DNA of 64,000 bases from Protopterus annectens (GCF_019279795.1 NC_056749.1:574153173-574217172); one strand, 5' to 3'; counted from the stretch's first letter, positions 12,144 through 26,037 are shown. Numbers and translations are program-made. The notes: generated by a model from the sequence alone, not told the origin.

Positions 12144-13901
12144 ATTTAGGATTGCCAGGTTTCTTTGGCTAAAACTGGACTAAAGTCACGCCCCTCGCAT
12201 CACACATAACTCCACCCATTCCCACCCCCTCTCCCGCCCATGCCCCACCTATTTTGTGACATCACAGTGACATCAGCTGATGGGACCACCCACTCTGATG
12301 ACTTAAGCCGTACTTAAAGGGGAGAAAAGAACACAGGCGGCACTAATTGCACTGCTAGGCTGCTGCAGATGTAAGTACCAGTATTGATGAAAAGTGTCAA
12401 TATGGTGCATTTTTCTCCAGTTATTTATTTTCTATGTTCCTAAACCTAATTATGGATGATCCATGGAGATAAAAGGTCAAGAGCTAGCAGCCTGTGCACA
12501 TGGTGGTAAATCTGATTAAAAAAATCCAAAAAATGTAAGCAGTTATCTTTGCTATTAAAAATTGTAAGTTTTGATGTACCCCGTAAGACGATTTAAGGCA
12601 ATAAGATCACTTTACTGCTCATTCAGAAATGATGATCTTAACATTGAAAGTTCTGTCAAATACTGTTTGTACTGGGGCGTGGGACAGGTACTCAGTTGTT
12701 AAGATGTAACATATTTTCCGTTTGCACTTTTCGGATTAGGAAGTTTCAGTCCTTAGCTGTGCCTGTATTGGGTGGGGTCAATTGAGCTAAGTGTTACTGC
12801 CCCTAGTGTGATATTTCAGATGCTAGTACTTAAGATCTTGTACTGGGTCCGACTGACCTCCCACTCTTTTCTTTACATGTCACATATGCAAAAAATGGGA
12901 TAAAAGGGTTGTGGATGAATGGATTTCTAACAGGTGACATGTTTTATGTTACTTTCAAAGTATACGTCATAATCTCAGAAAAGCACACATACTTTAAAGA
13001 GTTTCATTAATGTTTTTCTATATCGCCAAAGTTATGGGTTAAAACAGGTAACTTCCTACAACAATGCTCTAATACAAGTTTACGAAGATGCAGACTGGAC
13101 CGCCGCTATGCAGTTGTAAAATGGCAATAAGACTGAATGAAAGATGACTCAAGCCTCTAGATCTAAGAAAGATGCACGTAGAAAAAGAAATCACATGCAG
13201 CTAGCACACTTGCCATTTTCTGAACATGGCAAAGAGATAGTTTTATTTTTCAATGTGGTCCCTTGCGACAGAATTAAGTAAAAGCAAAATAATGTTGGGT
13301 AACTGCAAGTGCCCAAAAAGCAAGATGCACAATTTGTTTCATGGAATACGGTTCAACATAGTAGATGAGGATAATACAAATCAGGGCGTGTTAATTGCTA
13401 GCAGTATTACACTGCATGGTGAAGTTCTAAAATCAGTCTGAGTTTACTACAATGCAACACTGGGCAATGTTGGCAGAGTGCTTAAGCATTTTAAATCTTG
13501 CTATAAGATTTCTTTTGTCACTGCTTGGTAGTTGGTAGGATAATGATAGCTAAAAAAATACCGTTTTCCCACCGTGGTGTACTGCCTTCCAGTGATATCT
13601 CTACAATCCGTATAGCAGAAAATAAAATTTGTCCATTTGTATTACATCACTGCCACTTAAGTTAATGTATGTACTGTCTAAACTATGTAGCTACCAGGAA
13701 TACTGAAGTTAAAAGCATTTCATTGTTGTGTAGTAGCTAGTAGTGTATCGCATCAGCTCCGTTCGAGCTGGATACATTTACTTTCTCCTCTCCTCTGGCG
13801 GCACAAAAAAAAACTGGACTTCATGAGTTTAAATTTTTTAACTGGACAATTTGTCGGAAATCCGGACAGTTCGGTCAAAAACCGGACAGCTGGCAACCCT
13901 A
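12144..13901. mobile_element. Nonautonomous hAT-like transposon inserted in CR1
   Basis: The insert interrupts the CR1 sequence gagtacaa|tgccccattc. Both sides show agtacaa (12137-12143 and 13902-13908), consistent with a 7-8 bp target-site duplication with at most one mismatch. The ends form inverted repeats: left tAGGATTGCCAG near 12147, right CTGGCAACCCTA at 13890-13901. A second related pair follows (aaaactggac on the left, an accggacag series on the right). Target-site length and ends suggest the hAT superfamily. Internal ORFs are short (for example 62 aa at 13253-13441) and not recognised as a transposase. The left interior has many CACGCCC and TGACATCA motifs. The twin is 30269-32038. 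Confidence 0.75.
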
Positions 13902-14481
13902 AGTACAATGCCCCATTCGGGATGTATCTCACCCGACATCTGCAGCAATTGGAGAGACCCCAAAAGTTCCTCACCAAAAGGATAAAGGGACTCCAAAATC
14001 TGTCATATGCTGCCAGATTGAAGAAACTCCAGCTCTATTCAGTCGCATACCGTCTGCTCAGAGGTGACATGTGCCTGACATACAAGGCCATGTCCAACCC
14101 AGAATTAATGGACATGCTCCACCTTAAAAAATCCAAATCCACCAAAACCACTAGAGCAAGCGACTTAAACCTTAGCACGGATATAAATAGGACGTGCTGG
14201 AGGATAGATTTATCACTCCAGAGACTCCTATGCTGTGGAATAAAATCCCGGTCCATGTGAGGCAGAGCACCTCGCTGGCTCTGTTTAAGAGAAATCTTGA
14301 CCTGTGGATGGGAAATCGTAGGTTTGCCCGGGAATCATCTCTGTGTCACTGCTGGACAGAGGCACAACAAACTAATGGGCACAGTATTTTTTTCATATAA
14401 GGGGTGGTAAGCCTAAAAATTTGGGCTAGGCTTATAAATGCCTTAGGGCAGATAGCCTAGTATAAACCCTATGAACCTATG
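13902..14481 (+). mobile_element. CR1-family LINE, 3' portion of the split copy
   Basis: Continues the coding interrupted at 12143: YLTRHLQQLERPQKFLTKRI, LLRGDMCLTYKAMSNPEL, RTCWR. The frame breaks near 14203-14230, where this copy differs from its twin at three nearby positions: ggaggatag against ggagggatag, actccagag against actcagag, and ctcctatg against ctccctatg. The 3' UTR ends agcctagtataaaccctatg followed by a CTATGAAC-type tail. Confidence 0.88.
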
Positions 14482-14483
14482 TA

Positions 14484-16200
14484 CCAAAACACTTCACCAA
14501 CACTTTCTGGAATTCATTAATTCCAATGCCCTGGACTAGCTCGTTCTTACCCCACTAGAGCTGGCAACATCCATGACATGGTCATTACTAACATGGGTGA
14601 CCACTGCTCTAAAGCAATAGTCAACTCCTCGCTGCTTAGATCTGATCACAATCTAATCACCTTGGAAATCATCATCCCTTCCAGCCAACAAACAAAGGTA
14701 ACCACCATGACAATGCTCATCCAAATGTGAACTTTGGGCACATAAAATCAGAGGTGGCCAACTTCATGGCACTTATGCAAATGGATAATAGTTGCATGAT
14801 TGCCAAATCATACACCAATGCAATGTCTGAACACGTTAAAAAAGGATGAAAATCGACATACCCAATAGAACTGAGATGATCTTCTCCAAAGCGGAAGACA
14901 ATCTGGTAGTCCCCGTCCATAAACAAACTCTACAACAGAAGGAGGAAACTCATGCAGCATAAGCTGATGTTCAAAGACTGGAAAATACTCCTTATCACCT
15001 TCAACAAAGGTTGAGATCCCTCAGCCAGTCGTCTGAAGGTAGCTATGAAAAGGAATTGCATCAAGATAGTAAAGACATCCAAAGTAGGCTGCAACCCCTG
15101 TATCAGTAGATGGGTCTCAAACTGGCTCACAGATGGAACCCACAGTGTGAAAGTAGCTGACTCCAAGTCAGCTTGCTGACAAGTCACAAGTGTAGTCCAA
15201 CACAGGGCTCTGTCCTGTGTGCTCTCATGTTGGTATCTACTTCTATGAAGTCCAAGCCAACACCAAGGGACTCTGACTGACAAATTTCCAAGATGATTGC
15301 AAGTTGAGAGATATTACTAACTCACCAAATGATGTTGACCAGGAAAGCCTCAGTGAGAGGAACGACTGTTGTCAGAACCATGAACTTAACCTGAATGACT
15401 AAAAATTTGTCTTCATCACCTTTGGGAAAAACCTAGTTCCCTTGACATTACCACATTGATGGTAGTCCACTGAACACAGAAGACGTTATAAGAGATTTGG
15501 AAAGACAGGTTGAACACAAACCTATCTTTTGACCACCATGTTGTCACTATGGTCAGAAAGTGCTTCTATGTGGCACATCTGATTACTAAGGGTTTTGGAT
15601 CCAGGAATAAAGAGGTGATTGTCTCCCTCTACTCTTCACTCATTAGGCCAATCACTGAGTACAATGCCCCGTTTGGCATGTACCTCACTAGACACCTGTA
15701 AAAACTGCAGAGAATGCAAAAGTACTCACAAAGTGGATCCTAGGCTTAATCTCTTGCTTTTATGGACATGCTCAAAAAACTACAATTATTCTCTGTCTCA
15801 TATACGCCTACTTAGAGGTGATCTCTGCTTGACTTACAAAGCCATGTCTAACCCATCTATGTTATAAATGCTACATCTAAAGAAATCCCCATCTCTACCT
15901 ACCACATGCTCAAGATAACTCAACCTCATTACCACAATGTACATCACATGCTGGATGGACAGGTTCATTACCAGAGACTGACCATGTTATGGAACAGACT
16001 TAACATACATGTCAAGCATATCAGCTCACTAGCCCTGTTCTAGATAAATTTTGATAAGTGGCAGGAAATACAAAAATCACCCAGGGATCACTACCGTGAC
16101 TTCACTCAACATAGTCACTGGGAAGTAAGGTTGTGTGGCTCGATGTCAGGGTAATCCTATGGGCTAGGCTTGTTAAGGCCCCAGGGCCATCAGCCTAGTA
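14484..16200 (+). mobile_element. CR1-family LINE, internally deleted copy
   Basis: Begins directly behind the tail of the preceding CR1, at the end of the endonuclease domain (related to 39650 onward). It runs through the linker (VNFGHIKSEVANFMALMQMD), skips most of the fingers and palm, and resumes at WVSNWLTDGTHSVKVADSKS near 15110. It then reads EVIVSLYSSLIRPITEYN and LLRGDLCLTYKAMSNPS. Many stop codons are present. It ends with ggctaggcttgttaaggccc and atcagcctagta, exactly where the large duplication ends. Confidence 0.85.
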
Positions 16201-16638
16201 AAGGGAAGGGTGCAGTAAGGGCAGAGATAGGAAGGTGGGACAAAGGGTTAGGTGGAGAAGAGAGAGGGAGTAGGTAGGTTAGGGGTGATTAGGGGGCGAA
16301 GTGAGTTAGGGTTAGGAAGCGCTGGTTAGGCAGGAGTCTTGTGTATATAGTAATGACGGACCTTAGGGTTAGGGTTTGGGTTATGCTAGGTTATAGATAG
16401 TTGTGTATGTAAGGTTTAGTGTGGGTTTGTAAGGGCAAAGTGATTTTTGGTGTGCTTGTGTTGTGTGTGTGCTTTTGGACAGTGGATTTGTTTTTGTTTG
16501 TTGATTGTCGGGATTGTGGTGTGTCAGGCATGTGAGGTTTCGTGTTTGTGAACTTTCGGTTATGTGAGGTGTTGGTGATTTAGCGTTTATCATGGTCGTG
16601 CCAGTGTGTTGTAGTATTGTTATGGTGTCAAGGTAGAC

Positions 16639-16640
<2 letters not shown>
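16201..16640. other. Strand-asymmetric G-rich segment with GGTTAG motifs
   Basis: Strongly purine- and G-rich on the plus strand, with many ggttag and gttaggg elements. These include gagttagggttagg at 16303-16316 and ccttagggttagggtttggg at 16361-16380. The minus strand has a 98-aa Thr/Pro/His-rich open frame (16381-16677) that runs into an AT tract and matches nothing I recognise. It starts at the duplication junction. Confidence 0.5.

Positions 16641-16671
<31 letters not shown>
16639..16671. repeat. (AT)n microsatellite
   Basis: A perfect AT tract. No twin is visible in the window because this part of the unit is seen only once. Confidence 0.95.
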
Positions 16672-16674
<3 letters not shown>

Positions 16675-16679
16675 CACAT

Positions 16680-17635
16680 TACTTTATTGTATTGCATCGT
16701 TTGATCATTACAATTCTAAAAGCATTAATTAACAATACATTGCTACAACTGCAGATGTCACAGAATCACATACCACTGCAAAAGTTCATAAGGTAATACT
16801 CATTCACTCCTGTTATGGTGTGATATTCGATTAGTAGTAACTACAAGTTAATTATGTTTGTGATATCATTTTTTGTTTACAACATGTTTATATAATTTTT
16901 TTTTTATACAACAGATTATCAGTGAATGAGCATTTATCTAATTTGACAGCAGTGGTTTCATCCCCATGATAGTGTTTACAGTGTTATGAGGTGTGCCTTA
17001 CTCTGCACCATTCCATAACAAAGCTAATGGAGCATACCTCTCAACCTCTTAGTGCAAGAAATCTGGACAAAGCCTGACAAAATGGGGGGACAATTTTTAA
17101 ATATTGTTATAAACTTAGTAGTTAGAGTAGCAGGGTTTGTTTTAACATACATTTTCTGAATGATGTAAAGTCTGAAACTCAAATGTTTGTCATTATTTAG
17201 TGATTTGAGACCTCAGATCATCCCAATAATTTGCCAAGAAAAGGAATTTTTATGAGGAAAAGGCCAAAAATATAATACGAAAGTCTGTACATTCTGCCAA
17301 AATCTGTACAGTTGAGAGGTATGTTTAGCAGACAATTTGTGGTAATGAGAATTTTTTATGAATTAAAATTCAGTTGAATATGTACTTAACATTAGCCTTA
17401 CTTTACTTTTTGTAAATACTTTGAAAGATTCATGCATTTATCTAAATGTATATACATTTGTATCACTCTTGTCTATATATCTGTACATACAACCATACAT
17501 TGTTGTACATTTAGATATAATTAATTATTTATATATAAATCAAGATGGTTCCACACCTGACAATGTCATGTCTGTACGATCTACTCTGTGTGGATAATGT
17601 TCTATCCATGTCTCTTTATTCTGATTCATACAGAT
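16680..17635. other. AT-rich sequence, nothing recognised
   Basis: No long open frame and no recognised element. Two similar short pieces, agcatacctctcaacctctt near 17032 and gttgagaggtatgtttagca near 17312, are inverted relative to each other. They bound about 300 bases and could be ends of a small DNA transposon. Confidence 0.35.
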
Positions 17636-17639
17636 GAGT

Positions 17640-18060
17640 CAGAGGTGATCTCTGCCTTACATGTAAGGCAATCCTGACTCATCTTTATTGGGAAGGCTGC
17701 ATATCGGCTATTCAAATGCCACCCTGTCTACTCGTGGTAAACAATGTAACCTGGTATGTCACATTTACAGAGCATGCTGGAGGAACAAATTTCCCTACAA
17801 GTGGTTCACACCATTGGAATAGACTCCATATAATGTCCAACAGAGCACCTCATAGGCCCTGTTAAAATTTAGTAATGACAAACTGGATAGGTAACTCTCA
17901 ATTCCCCTGCAGGTTGTTGCAACTGTCATCTGCTTGGACAATGACATTAGGTACTGATTGTGGAAATAAGTGTAGGTCGGGGCTAGGCCTGTAAGGGCAC
18001 TGTGGCCATTAGGCTAGCAGCATCCTCTCATCTTATGATATGTATGTATGCTCAGGCATA
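17640..18060 (+). mobile_element. Decayed CR1-family LINE 3' end, older tail type
   Basis: Encodes pieces of the CR1 C-terminus after frame correction (LRGDLCLTCKAI near 17645, EHAGGTNFPT near 17772). It ends with gggctaggcctgtaagggca, then gccattaggctagcagcat and tatgctcaggcatacactcc. The last element matches the end of the decayed copy at 9600-9640, defining an older CR1 subfamily. Confidence 0.65.
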
Positions 18061-18457
18061 CACTCCTACCTAACATGTTCCTAAATAATGAGAATTCTAG
18101 AAATCATAATATCAGTTGTCACCAGAGTAAGTGACTACATGGCTGACTGTTAATGGAAACCACATTCAAGTAAGTAAAAGGCACCCATGTATGTGGCTAA
18201 ACATCCACCAAAACCCAATCTGGATGCCTGTGGCCCACGGCCACCCATACTGAAACACACCAACTCTAGGAGCTCACACCAACTGAGACAGGAAATGTTA
18301 GCCAAGTGGTTAGTTAGCACAGTAAACTGTCACTGTTTGGGTTGCTGGAGTTTAGTTATATTGGTGTTGTTTCTGTCGCAATCACTTATGTGAGAGTGCA
18401 TGAGTACAAGTAGACACATATAAATAGAACTGTATGTATATGTGTGTGTGTGTGTGT

Positions 18458-18551
<94 letters not shown>

Positions 18552-18870
18552 CCTTCACCAAGTGTATCGCTCAGAAACTCAAAATGCATATAGCCAAAGG
18601 CATTTGCTCAAATTTCTGAAGCTTGACTTTGTGAAAGAGAGCTGAAAAACAGAAAAGCTTAACACAAGAAACTGTTTCTGAAGGGTGAAAGCCCCCACAT
18701 ACCTACTTATTTATTCCAACTACTAGATTCGCACTACAGCACAGAAAGGGAAATCTCCTGTTCTGCTGTAGTCTGTTCCCCCGTCACATAGTTGAGCTTC
18801 CACAAAATTTGAGCATATGGTCTCACCATGTGACTTTCGAGATTATGTTCATCTACTTTGTGAACAGAAA

Positions 18871-19025
<155 letters not shown>

Positions 19026-20367
19026 GGAATTCCAAATTCCTGTTAAAAATTATCTTGCTATGAGATAAGAGTGTCTTCTGCCTTTTAACATCAGCGAGCC
19101 TTCCTTTCTGATGGGTTTCAATAGTCAAACTATGGAACTCACTTCCAACTTCTATAGGAGACACAGACAGCAACACCACCTTCATGACAAACACTGAGAA
19201 CTCATCTCGACTCTTCCTGGCTACGTACCTGTGCTATAACCTTAGCTCTTCCCTTCTCCTTATCTGATAATGAAACTCCTACACTTTTAGCTCCTAGTGT
19301 CTGATGATACTTTATCCATATTTACTATTATTATTATTTTTCCTTCCATCATTTTTTGATACTGGAACAATGCTCAATCATATATAGGTTTCATAGGAGG
19401 GTAGTAGTCTATTTGCTGTCTGGCCTATATAAGGCTAGCCAGAAAGGTACCCTGGCTTCCGCCTCCCAATAATATTTCATTCCTGTGCCTCTCACGAGCA
19501 GAGCCACTGAAGTGATCCTTGGGGTGAATTTCCTATTTCCCACCCATATATCTGTTTATACCTCTCTCTTTGAATTCATCTGTCAACCAGCTAAATTTCT
19601 GTTTATTGTGTATCTTAAGTAGTACTGTAATAGAGCAAAGTAGATTCTGGCTTTTATGTATTTACTATATATATTTTACTGGAAACAAAACAATTAAATT
19701 GCTTCTTTTATGTATATATTATTTATATACTACTGCAATCACTATGTTTAACACTTTTTCGAGATCTGTGTCAATTAATGTTTACTTTTTTCTGTATCTA
19801 TTTTCTTGCTGGATGTTTTCTCGTGAGCATCCATTGAAAAGGGCATATTTAAGGTCCTGTCTACTATCCTGCTAAAAATATTCAATAATCATATATAACA
19901 TCTAACCCATAATTAAAATTGTCACTTCCACCGTCTAGGATGAACCCTGTTGAGCAATCTGATATTACATTATTCTGCTGAACACTAGTTAAAAGTGTAT
20001 AATTATAATAATATGACAAACTTTTTTCCTCTGCAGTTGTAACAGATGGGTGTCATTTGACCTTCCGCTGGCACAAAGCTTACTAACATATATATTTGTT
20101 ACCGTGAGTTAGCGTTATGGAACCTTTATCAGTGCATACACTTTGTCAGTGCTGAGTCTCACTTCATTATCAATCATTATTAATCAATCAATTGTATACT
20201 TCTACTATTTTTTGGAACCCCTTTCTTTTGGTGTTCTTTAATAAGTGTTTCATGTATTACTTATATCTATCCACAGACTTTGTAAAATCAGTTAATGTGT
20301 ACTTTGTAAAGATGTTTGTGTAACTTCCTTTGGCGCTCTTCTCTCCTGGGCCTCCACTGAAAATGGG

Positions 20368-21309
20368 CATTTATTTATTTATTTATTTTACATTTGTTAA
20401 CCGGGAAAGTCCGACTGGATACATATCCATTTTAAGCGGAGGCCCGGGGAGAAAAGCTCCATTGTTATCAAAGCATTTAGTAACAACAACATAAAGCGTA
20501 GTTGTTTAGTTGTTTAGTAACAAATAATAATGCAGGTTACAAGATGTTTCAATGTAGCAATACAGCTATTTACAAAGTTTTAGTTAACAAATTGAGGAGA
20601 GGAAAACGCATTTTGTAATGTGTTTAGGAAGTTATCAATAGGTAAGAGATAGAGGCCATCTGTAGGTTACTAATAGGTGAGATATAGAAAACAATTTCTT
20701 TGAAGCAATGAATTCAGAGAAGGCTTTCTTTAGTGGGGGTTTGTCTGACAGTTAATATTCAGATAGAAAGCAAGGAAGATAAGAATGAAAAGGGTATATA
20801 GGGTGGGTTCATAGGTTCATAGGTTCATAGATCAGTACTAGGCTAACTGCCCTTGTGGGCCATTTTAAGCCTAGCCAATTACCCCACGTGAGAATCGAAC
20901 CCTGCACCTTGTGTTTGTAAGGTAAACACCTTAACCATTATGCCAACCTCCCACACCCCTGCCAACCTCCCACCCCCCTTTTGTTTAATGTGGTCTGAAA
21001 GAAAAGGTAGTAGAGGGAGGAGTTAGACACAACTGAGAGTTAGGATTAACAGTTAGTTATTATGTTCTTGGGTTGGTTGGGGTTTTGATAGAATTAATTA
21101 GTTAGTTACTATGTTTTTGGGTTGGTTGGGGTTTTGATGGGAGCACAACTATTTTGCTGGCACAGTGTCATTTTTGTTTAGTTTAGTCGGGGTTTAGACA
21201 TGGACATAGCCAGAGTTTCTGCATGTGTCTTTAGAGTTTTTTTGAATTGAGGCAAGGAGCTGTTAGAGGTTATATCTGGAGGAAGGGAGTTCCATTTTTT
21301 TACATGTAT
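20368..21309 (-). mobile_element. L2-type LINE 3' end with SINE (second copy)
   Basis: Twin of 2250-3190. One informative difference is ttaaccgggaaagtccgac here against ttaaccaggaaagtccgac in the first copy. The form here matches the other L2 tails in the window. Confidence 0.75.
20809..20956 (-). mobile_element. tRNA-derived SINE (second copy)
   Basis: Twin of 2691-2838. The A box, B box and CR1-like 3' tail appear identical. Confidence 0.85.
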
Positions 21310-22899
21310 CAGGTTGGACATTCATGGTCAATAAATGTAAAATAAACATATAAATAAATAAAATAAATGATTTAGGCTATCGGTTAAGGAATTTCAGTTT
21401 TCAGAGAATTGCTGGAATCCACCTCTTCTATTACTAATGATATGTTTTAGTTCTTGCTTCTTCTAATCTCATTGCTGCCCCTCAGGATGGGTCAGCACCC
21501 ACAGGTCTAGCATGGAGCAGGGATCTACCTACGCGTATCCTTTAACTAATTTCTCTCAACCACTATTCAGTCAGTATATATACATATCTATCTTCAGTAT
21601 TCCATCCTGTCATTACTACATAGACATCTTGTCTCCAACTATTATTACATTATCAAAGTATTTTCACATTTTCTTTCTGAGGTCTGAGGGCCTACATTTT
21701 ATCCTTTTCATGTCATGAGTGGAAGACTGCTACACTGATTGTGCTTCAAACACTTAGAGGATGTTGCTGTGTTATTCTAGCAGATCACCAAGCCTCCTTT
21801 GTTATGGAATTCCACCTTAATCCTTTGAAATAATATAATCAACTTAAAATTCTTCCTTTGAGATTGACATTTCCCTTTATGATGGATTTACACCTACCAA
21901 TGCACAATTACCTTGACATCAGCCAAGGCTGTCTTATTCCTTTCAGATCAGCAGTCCCTCCTTTCTTTATGGGTTTGTACTTTGTTCATCTCAGCACTAG
22001 TCTGTCTTCCACATTCTCTCACCATTTTCCCAGTGTAGTTACAACTTCAAAGTCTTATGCATAACACTTATGCTAATTAAACTATAGCTCTCACTGTTTG
22101 ACCGTAGTGTCATAGGACTGAGTGAGTCTTATGTGATTCTGATCAACAAAGAAAACTTCATGGAGTAGGCACTGGCTTACACATGAGAATGTGACAGGCA
22201 GTCAAATGATCCTGCCCATGCATGCGTCAATGGGCATGCCTTCGTTGAAGGTTGAGCATCGAGCTGGCACCTCGGCATTTCGTAAAAATCTACTGCCAAT
22301 GATTAGTGGACCAGAGTTCCGCTGTGGTGACCCCTTACCAGTAAAAACCGAAAGCCATATATACAAATAACAACTTGTAATACAATATAAAATACTCATT
22401 TACAAACAGAGAGAAATACAAACTTAAACCTTTTCTAAAAGGAAGACCTTATAGTCATTAATATCCATATATATACAGCAAACAAGTCAATATAACTTGT
22501 ATACGCTATCTCTATACATGCACACTTAGTTAAACATTTATTGTAAATATATATATGTGTATGTTTAATAATTTTATTATCTTTATACACCATTCAAGTT
22601 ATGAATTCAATTTTGTCACATATGATAGTGCTAAACATGTGACACCATTTTTTAGTTTGCTCATATAACTTGCAGGTCATTTTACATTATTACTGCTATT
22701 TATTATCATTTTAAAGTGTCTATTTTAATTTTAGTAGATATGTCGTGTATAAATATTTTGTATTCACTATATATACAGTCATAAGATGTAGTCTTTTATA
22801 TAAGCTACTAACATAGCAATACACCTTTAACAAGGGATGACTATGATAGAGTTTGAATTATTTTAATTGTTTTAATTATTCAATTAACCATGAGTATAT

Positions 22900-23681
22900 A
22901 AGAACACACTTTTTAGATGTATTTTAAGTCTGAAGAAGCGTTGTTAAAATGTGAAAGCGCTTACTCCTTCCTACAGCTGTTTGTTTGATGTTTTAATTTT
23001 CTATTAAAGCCTGAAGAATCATCGTGGTGTGCCTCTTTTGTGCTTTTGAATACATTATTAATATTAAACTAAACCGACTGTAATATAATGTAATATGAAA
23101 AAATATATGGCAATTGCCATATGTTGGGCACTGATGAGGTAGTTTGTGCAATAGTAAGGGGCAAACCTAATTTTGTTTATAAAATCTGGAAATCATTGAA
23201 ACAGATGCTCTATTATACAGATGGGCTAATACATAGATCTATCATGAATTATGGGACAAGAAAATGTAATACTTGTTTGTTCGGTCGATATATAGACAGA
23301 TAATGTGTTTGTCTATCCATCGAGTGGGAAACCCTTTAAGTTTAAGAGCCTCAGGTAATTGTGAAAATATAAATGTGATATACCTAGCTTACTGTGCATG
23401 CTGTAGCGCTTTTTATGTTGGTAAGACCAATAGATGGCTGAGTATTTTTGACCATCTCTACTGATTTAGGAAACAAACGGAACATACATTACTGGGCAAA
23501 CACTTGCTACAACAAGGGGAGAAATCTCTATTTCTTTTTTTTCTATTACTGACTATGTTACTGAGACTATGAGATTAGCTGACTTAAACAATAGGACTGA
23601 ACAAAGGTAGTTGAGATGGATTTTTATGTTGGCATGCCAAAAATTACCTGGGTTTAATGATTATGTATCCCTGAAACCTGG
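22900..23681 (+). mobile_element. Penelope-like fragment with GIY-YIG domain (second copy)
   Basis: Twin of 4780-5560. Here IHRVGNPLSLRASGNCEN and INVIYLAYCACCSAFYVG are in one frame (23273-23464), whereas the first copy lacks one base near 5202 (atcggtggg against atcgagtggg). Confidence 0.75.
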
Positions 23682-23745
23682 TTTGAAAGGTAGGAAGAAA
23701 GCTGGTTAATATTTAATACAAGTTATACACTAAGTTATATCAATA

Positions 23746-24436
23746 ATTATATTTGATAGTCACATCGTCACAGTAGTCAGGAAGTCCTTCTACATGGCAA
23801 ACCTCATAATAAAAGTGTTCTCACACAGGAAAAAAGAGGTAATTGTTCCCCTCTACTCAACATGCATTAGACCCATTATAGAGTACAATGCCCTTTGTGT
23901 TATGTACCTCACAAGACATCTACAACAACTGGAGAGGCCACAGAAATACCTCACAAAAAGGATTACTGGGCTTAAACAGATGCCCTACGCAGACCATCTC
24001 AAAAAACCCAGCTTTACTCCATCGCATATCGCCTACTCAGAGGCGATCTCTGCCTAACATACAAAGCTATGTCAAACCCAGAGCTGTGGACATGCTCCAC
24101 TGAAAGAAATTCCAATCCCTCAGAGAGAGCTACACACTGTAGGGACCTAAACCTTGTCACTACAATAAACAGAACATGCGGGAGGCATAGATTCCTGTAC
24201 CATAGACTTTGCATACTGTGGAACAGACTAACTATCTATGTCAAACAGAGCTCCTCATTAGCACTCTTCAATAAAATCTTGATGATAGGATGGGTAATAG
24301 GAAATTCACCACCAGGGATCACTTCTGTGGCTCTGCTCGACAGGGCCACAGGAAAATAATTAACTTGGCTGGCAAAAGGCAGGGTACCGTTTAGGCTAGG
24401 CTTTTATAGGCCCTAGGGCCAATAGCCTAGTACCTA

Positions 24437-24493
<57 letters not shown>
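23746..24493 (+). mobile_element. CR1 3' end plus (AT)n (second copy)
   Basis: Twin of 5625-6373. The frame stays open slightly longer here (QMPYADHLKK) because cctacgcagacc replaces cctcatgagacc. Confidence 0.85.
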
Positions 24494-24500
<7 letters not shown>

Positions 24501-25221
24501 ATAACATCATTCTATCAAAGGACATTGTAAGCCTATTCACCTTGACCTCTTATTCACAGCTAATCGTGTAATCCTAAATTAATACTGTATCGGTAATGGT
24601 CAAAAACCTAATCTGCAGTTAGTGATGACTACCCATGTCCATGAGGGTTGTGGCTACACAGATTCCTACTGAGCAGTATTAGTGATGTGCCTTGCTTCAC
24701 ATGAATGAATAGCCTGTTTCGAAGATGTGGGATGTGCTAGGAGATAAATATGCCCCTTTCCTATATGTCATGTTTAACTTGCAGGACATATTTAATTCCC
24801 TCCAACAGCTAGCCAATGTCATTTACGGATATGCATTAAGTTCATTAGGTTTGGCTCGTGGTTTACTCTGTAGGCCAGGCTTCCATTTCCCCAAGAAGTT
24901 TATACAATAGGCAGTATAGTGAAAGGGGTTTTAGTCATTTCATGTAAGGAACAGGCTGCAGGCCTGTGATGTCCTTGGTTAGAAACCTGTAACGCCGATA
25001 TAATTTCTATAGAGGCTTAGTATGGTAGATAATGAAGATAGGGCATTACAGACTATTATGGGGCTGATAAGTCCTCATTATATAGGGGTTATAACATCTT
25101 GAGCTCTCGAGGTAATGCATTTACTAATGAAGTCAGCTATGTGCACCACTTCAAAGCTAATTAGGATTTTGTCATTGAATTGATAATGTGAAGGAATATT
25201 GTTTTCCCAGAACTCAGTGGT

Positions 25222-25722
25222 CATGCATGTCTTCTTTCAGTTAGATACAGTGATGACTACAGCAGTTGCTGGTCTGTTTCAGACTGTGCTGGAGTATACT
25301 GAGAGCGTTGTTGGATTTAATTTTTTTCACTTCATTTATAGTTATCTGCAAAGAGGGTCTGCCACAACACTTTAGTTTTGAATTGGACTTCAAAATATTT
25401 ACATCATGAGTAGGGGTACATCATTGACCCCTGTGGATTCTGGATGATAACAGGTCTGTTGGTTCATGTGCAGTCACCCAACTTGATAGTCTGCATCCAG
25501 ATGGTCAGCTAGTATGCAACCCAGTCTTACAACAAAAGGGCTCTACATTCAGTTTGATAAGGTTATCGGTAAGGCCTGAATGTGGGATTGTGTGAAAAGC
25601 TTTTGCAAATTGAAAGTATGCTGTGTGATATATACAGATAAAAGAAATAATCTGTCTAAATGAAAGCTTCGATCCACAAAGGTTAACCCACATTGCTCCC
25701 ATGACCCGTGGCTAATTCAGAT
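25222..25722 (-). mobile_element. CR1 fragment, minus strand (second copy)
   Basis: Twin of 7100-7600, with the same FAKAFHTIPHSG segment on the minus strand. Confidence 0.65.
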
Positions 25723-26006
25723 ACAGCAGCTCCACAATCACAACGGTCAGCAGAAAAGGACATACACAAAGGTACCATGTGCAATACATTCAGGTCATGG
25801 CAAAACCTATACATATATCTCACAGAGCTGTTATTCCATCATTTGAAACTGCTGTGGAAGGTGATGATGTAGTGCATTTATCTATATCATTTGTCCACAT
25901 ATGAGTTTCAGTTTCATGGTATTCCTCATTTTAATTCTGTGGATGAGGATATTGATGTTGGCATTGGAAAATTGCTATACTAACTGTGCTTACAACACTT
26001 TCATGA

Positions 26007-26037
<31 letters not shown>

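Larger units (their letters stand above)
20018..22115 (+). repeat. Old unnamed repeat, member A (second copy)
   Basis: Twin of 1900-4000, again interrupted by the L2 3' end and SINE. Confidence 0.6.

Noticed and set aside
16361-16380. Interstitial telomere
   Set aside because: Only two or three imperfect TTAGGG units in a row; too short to call a telomeric array.
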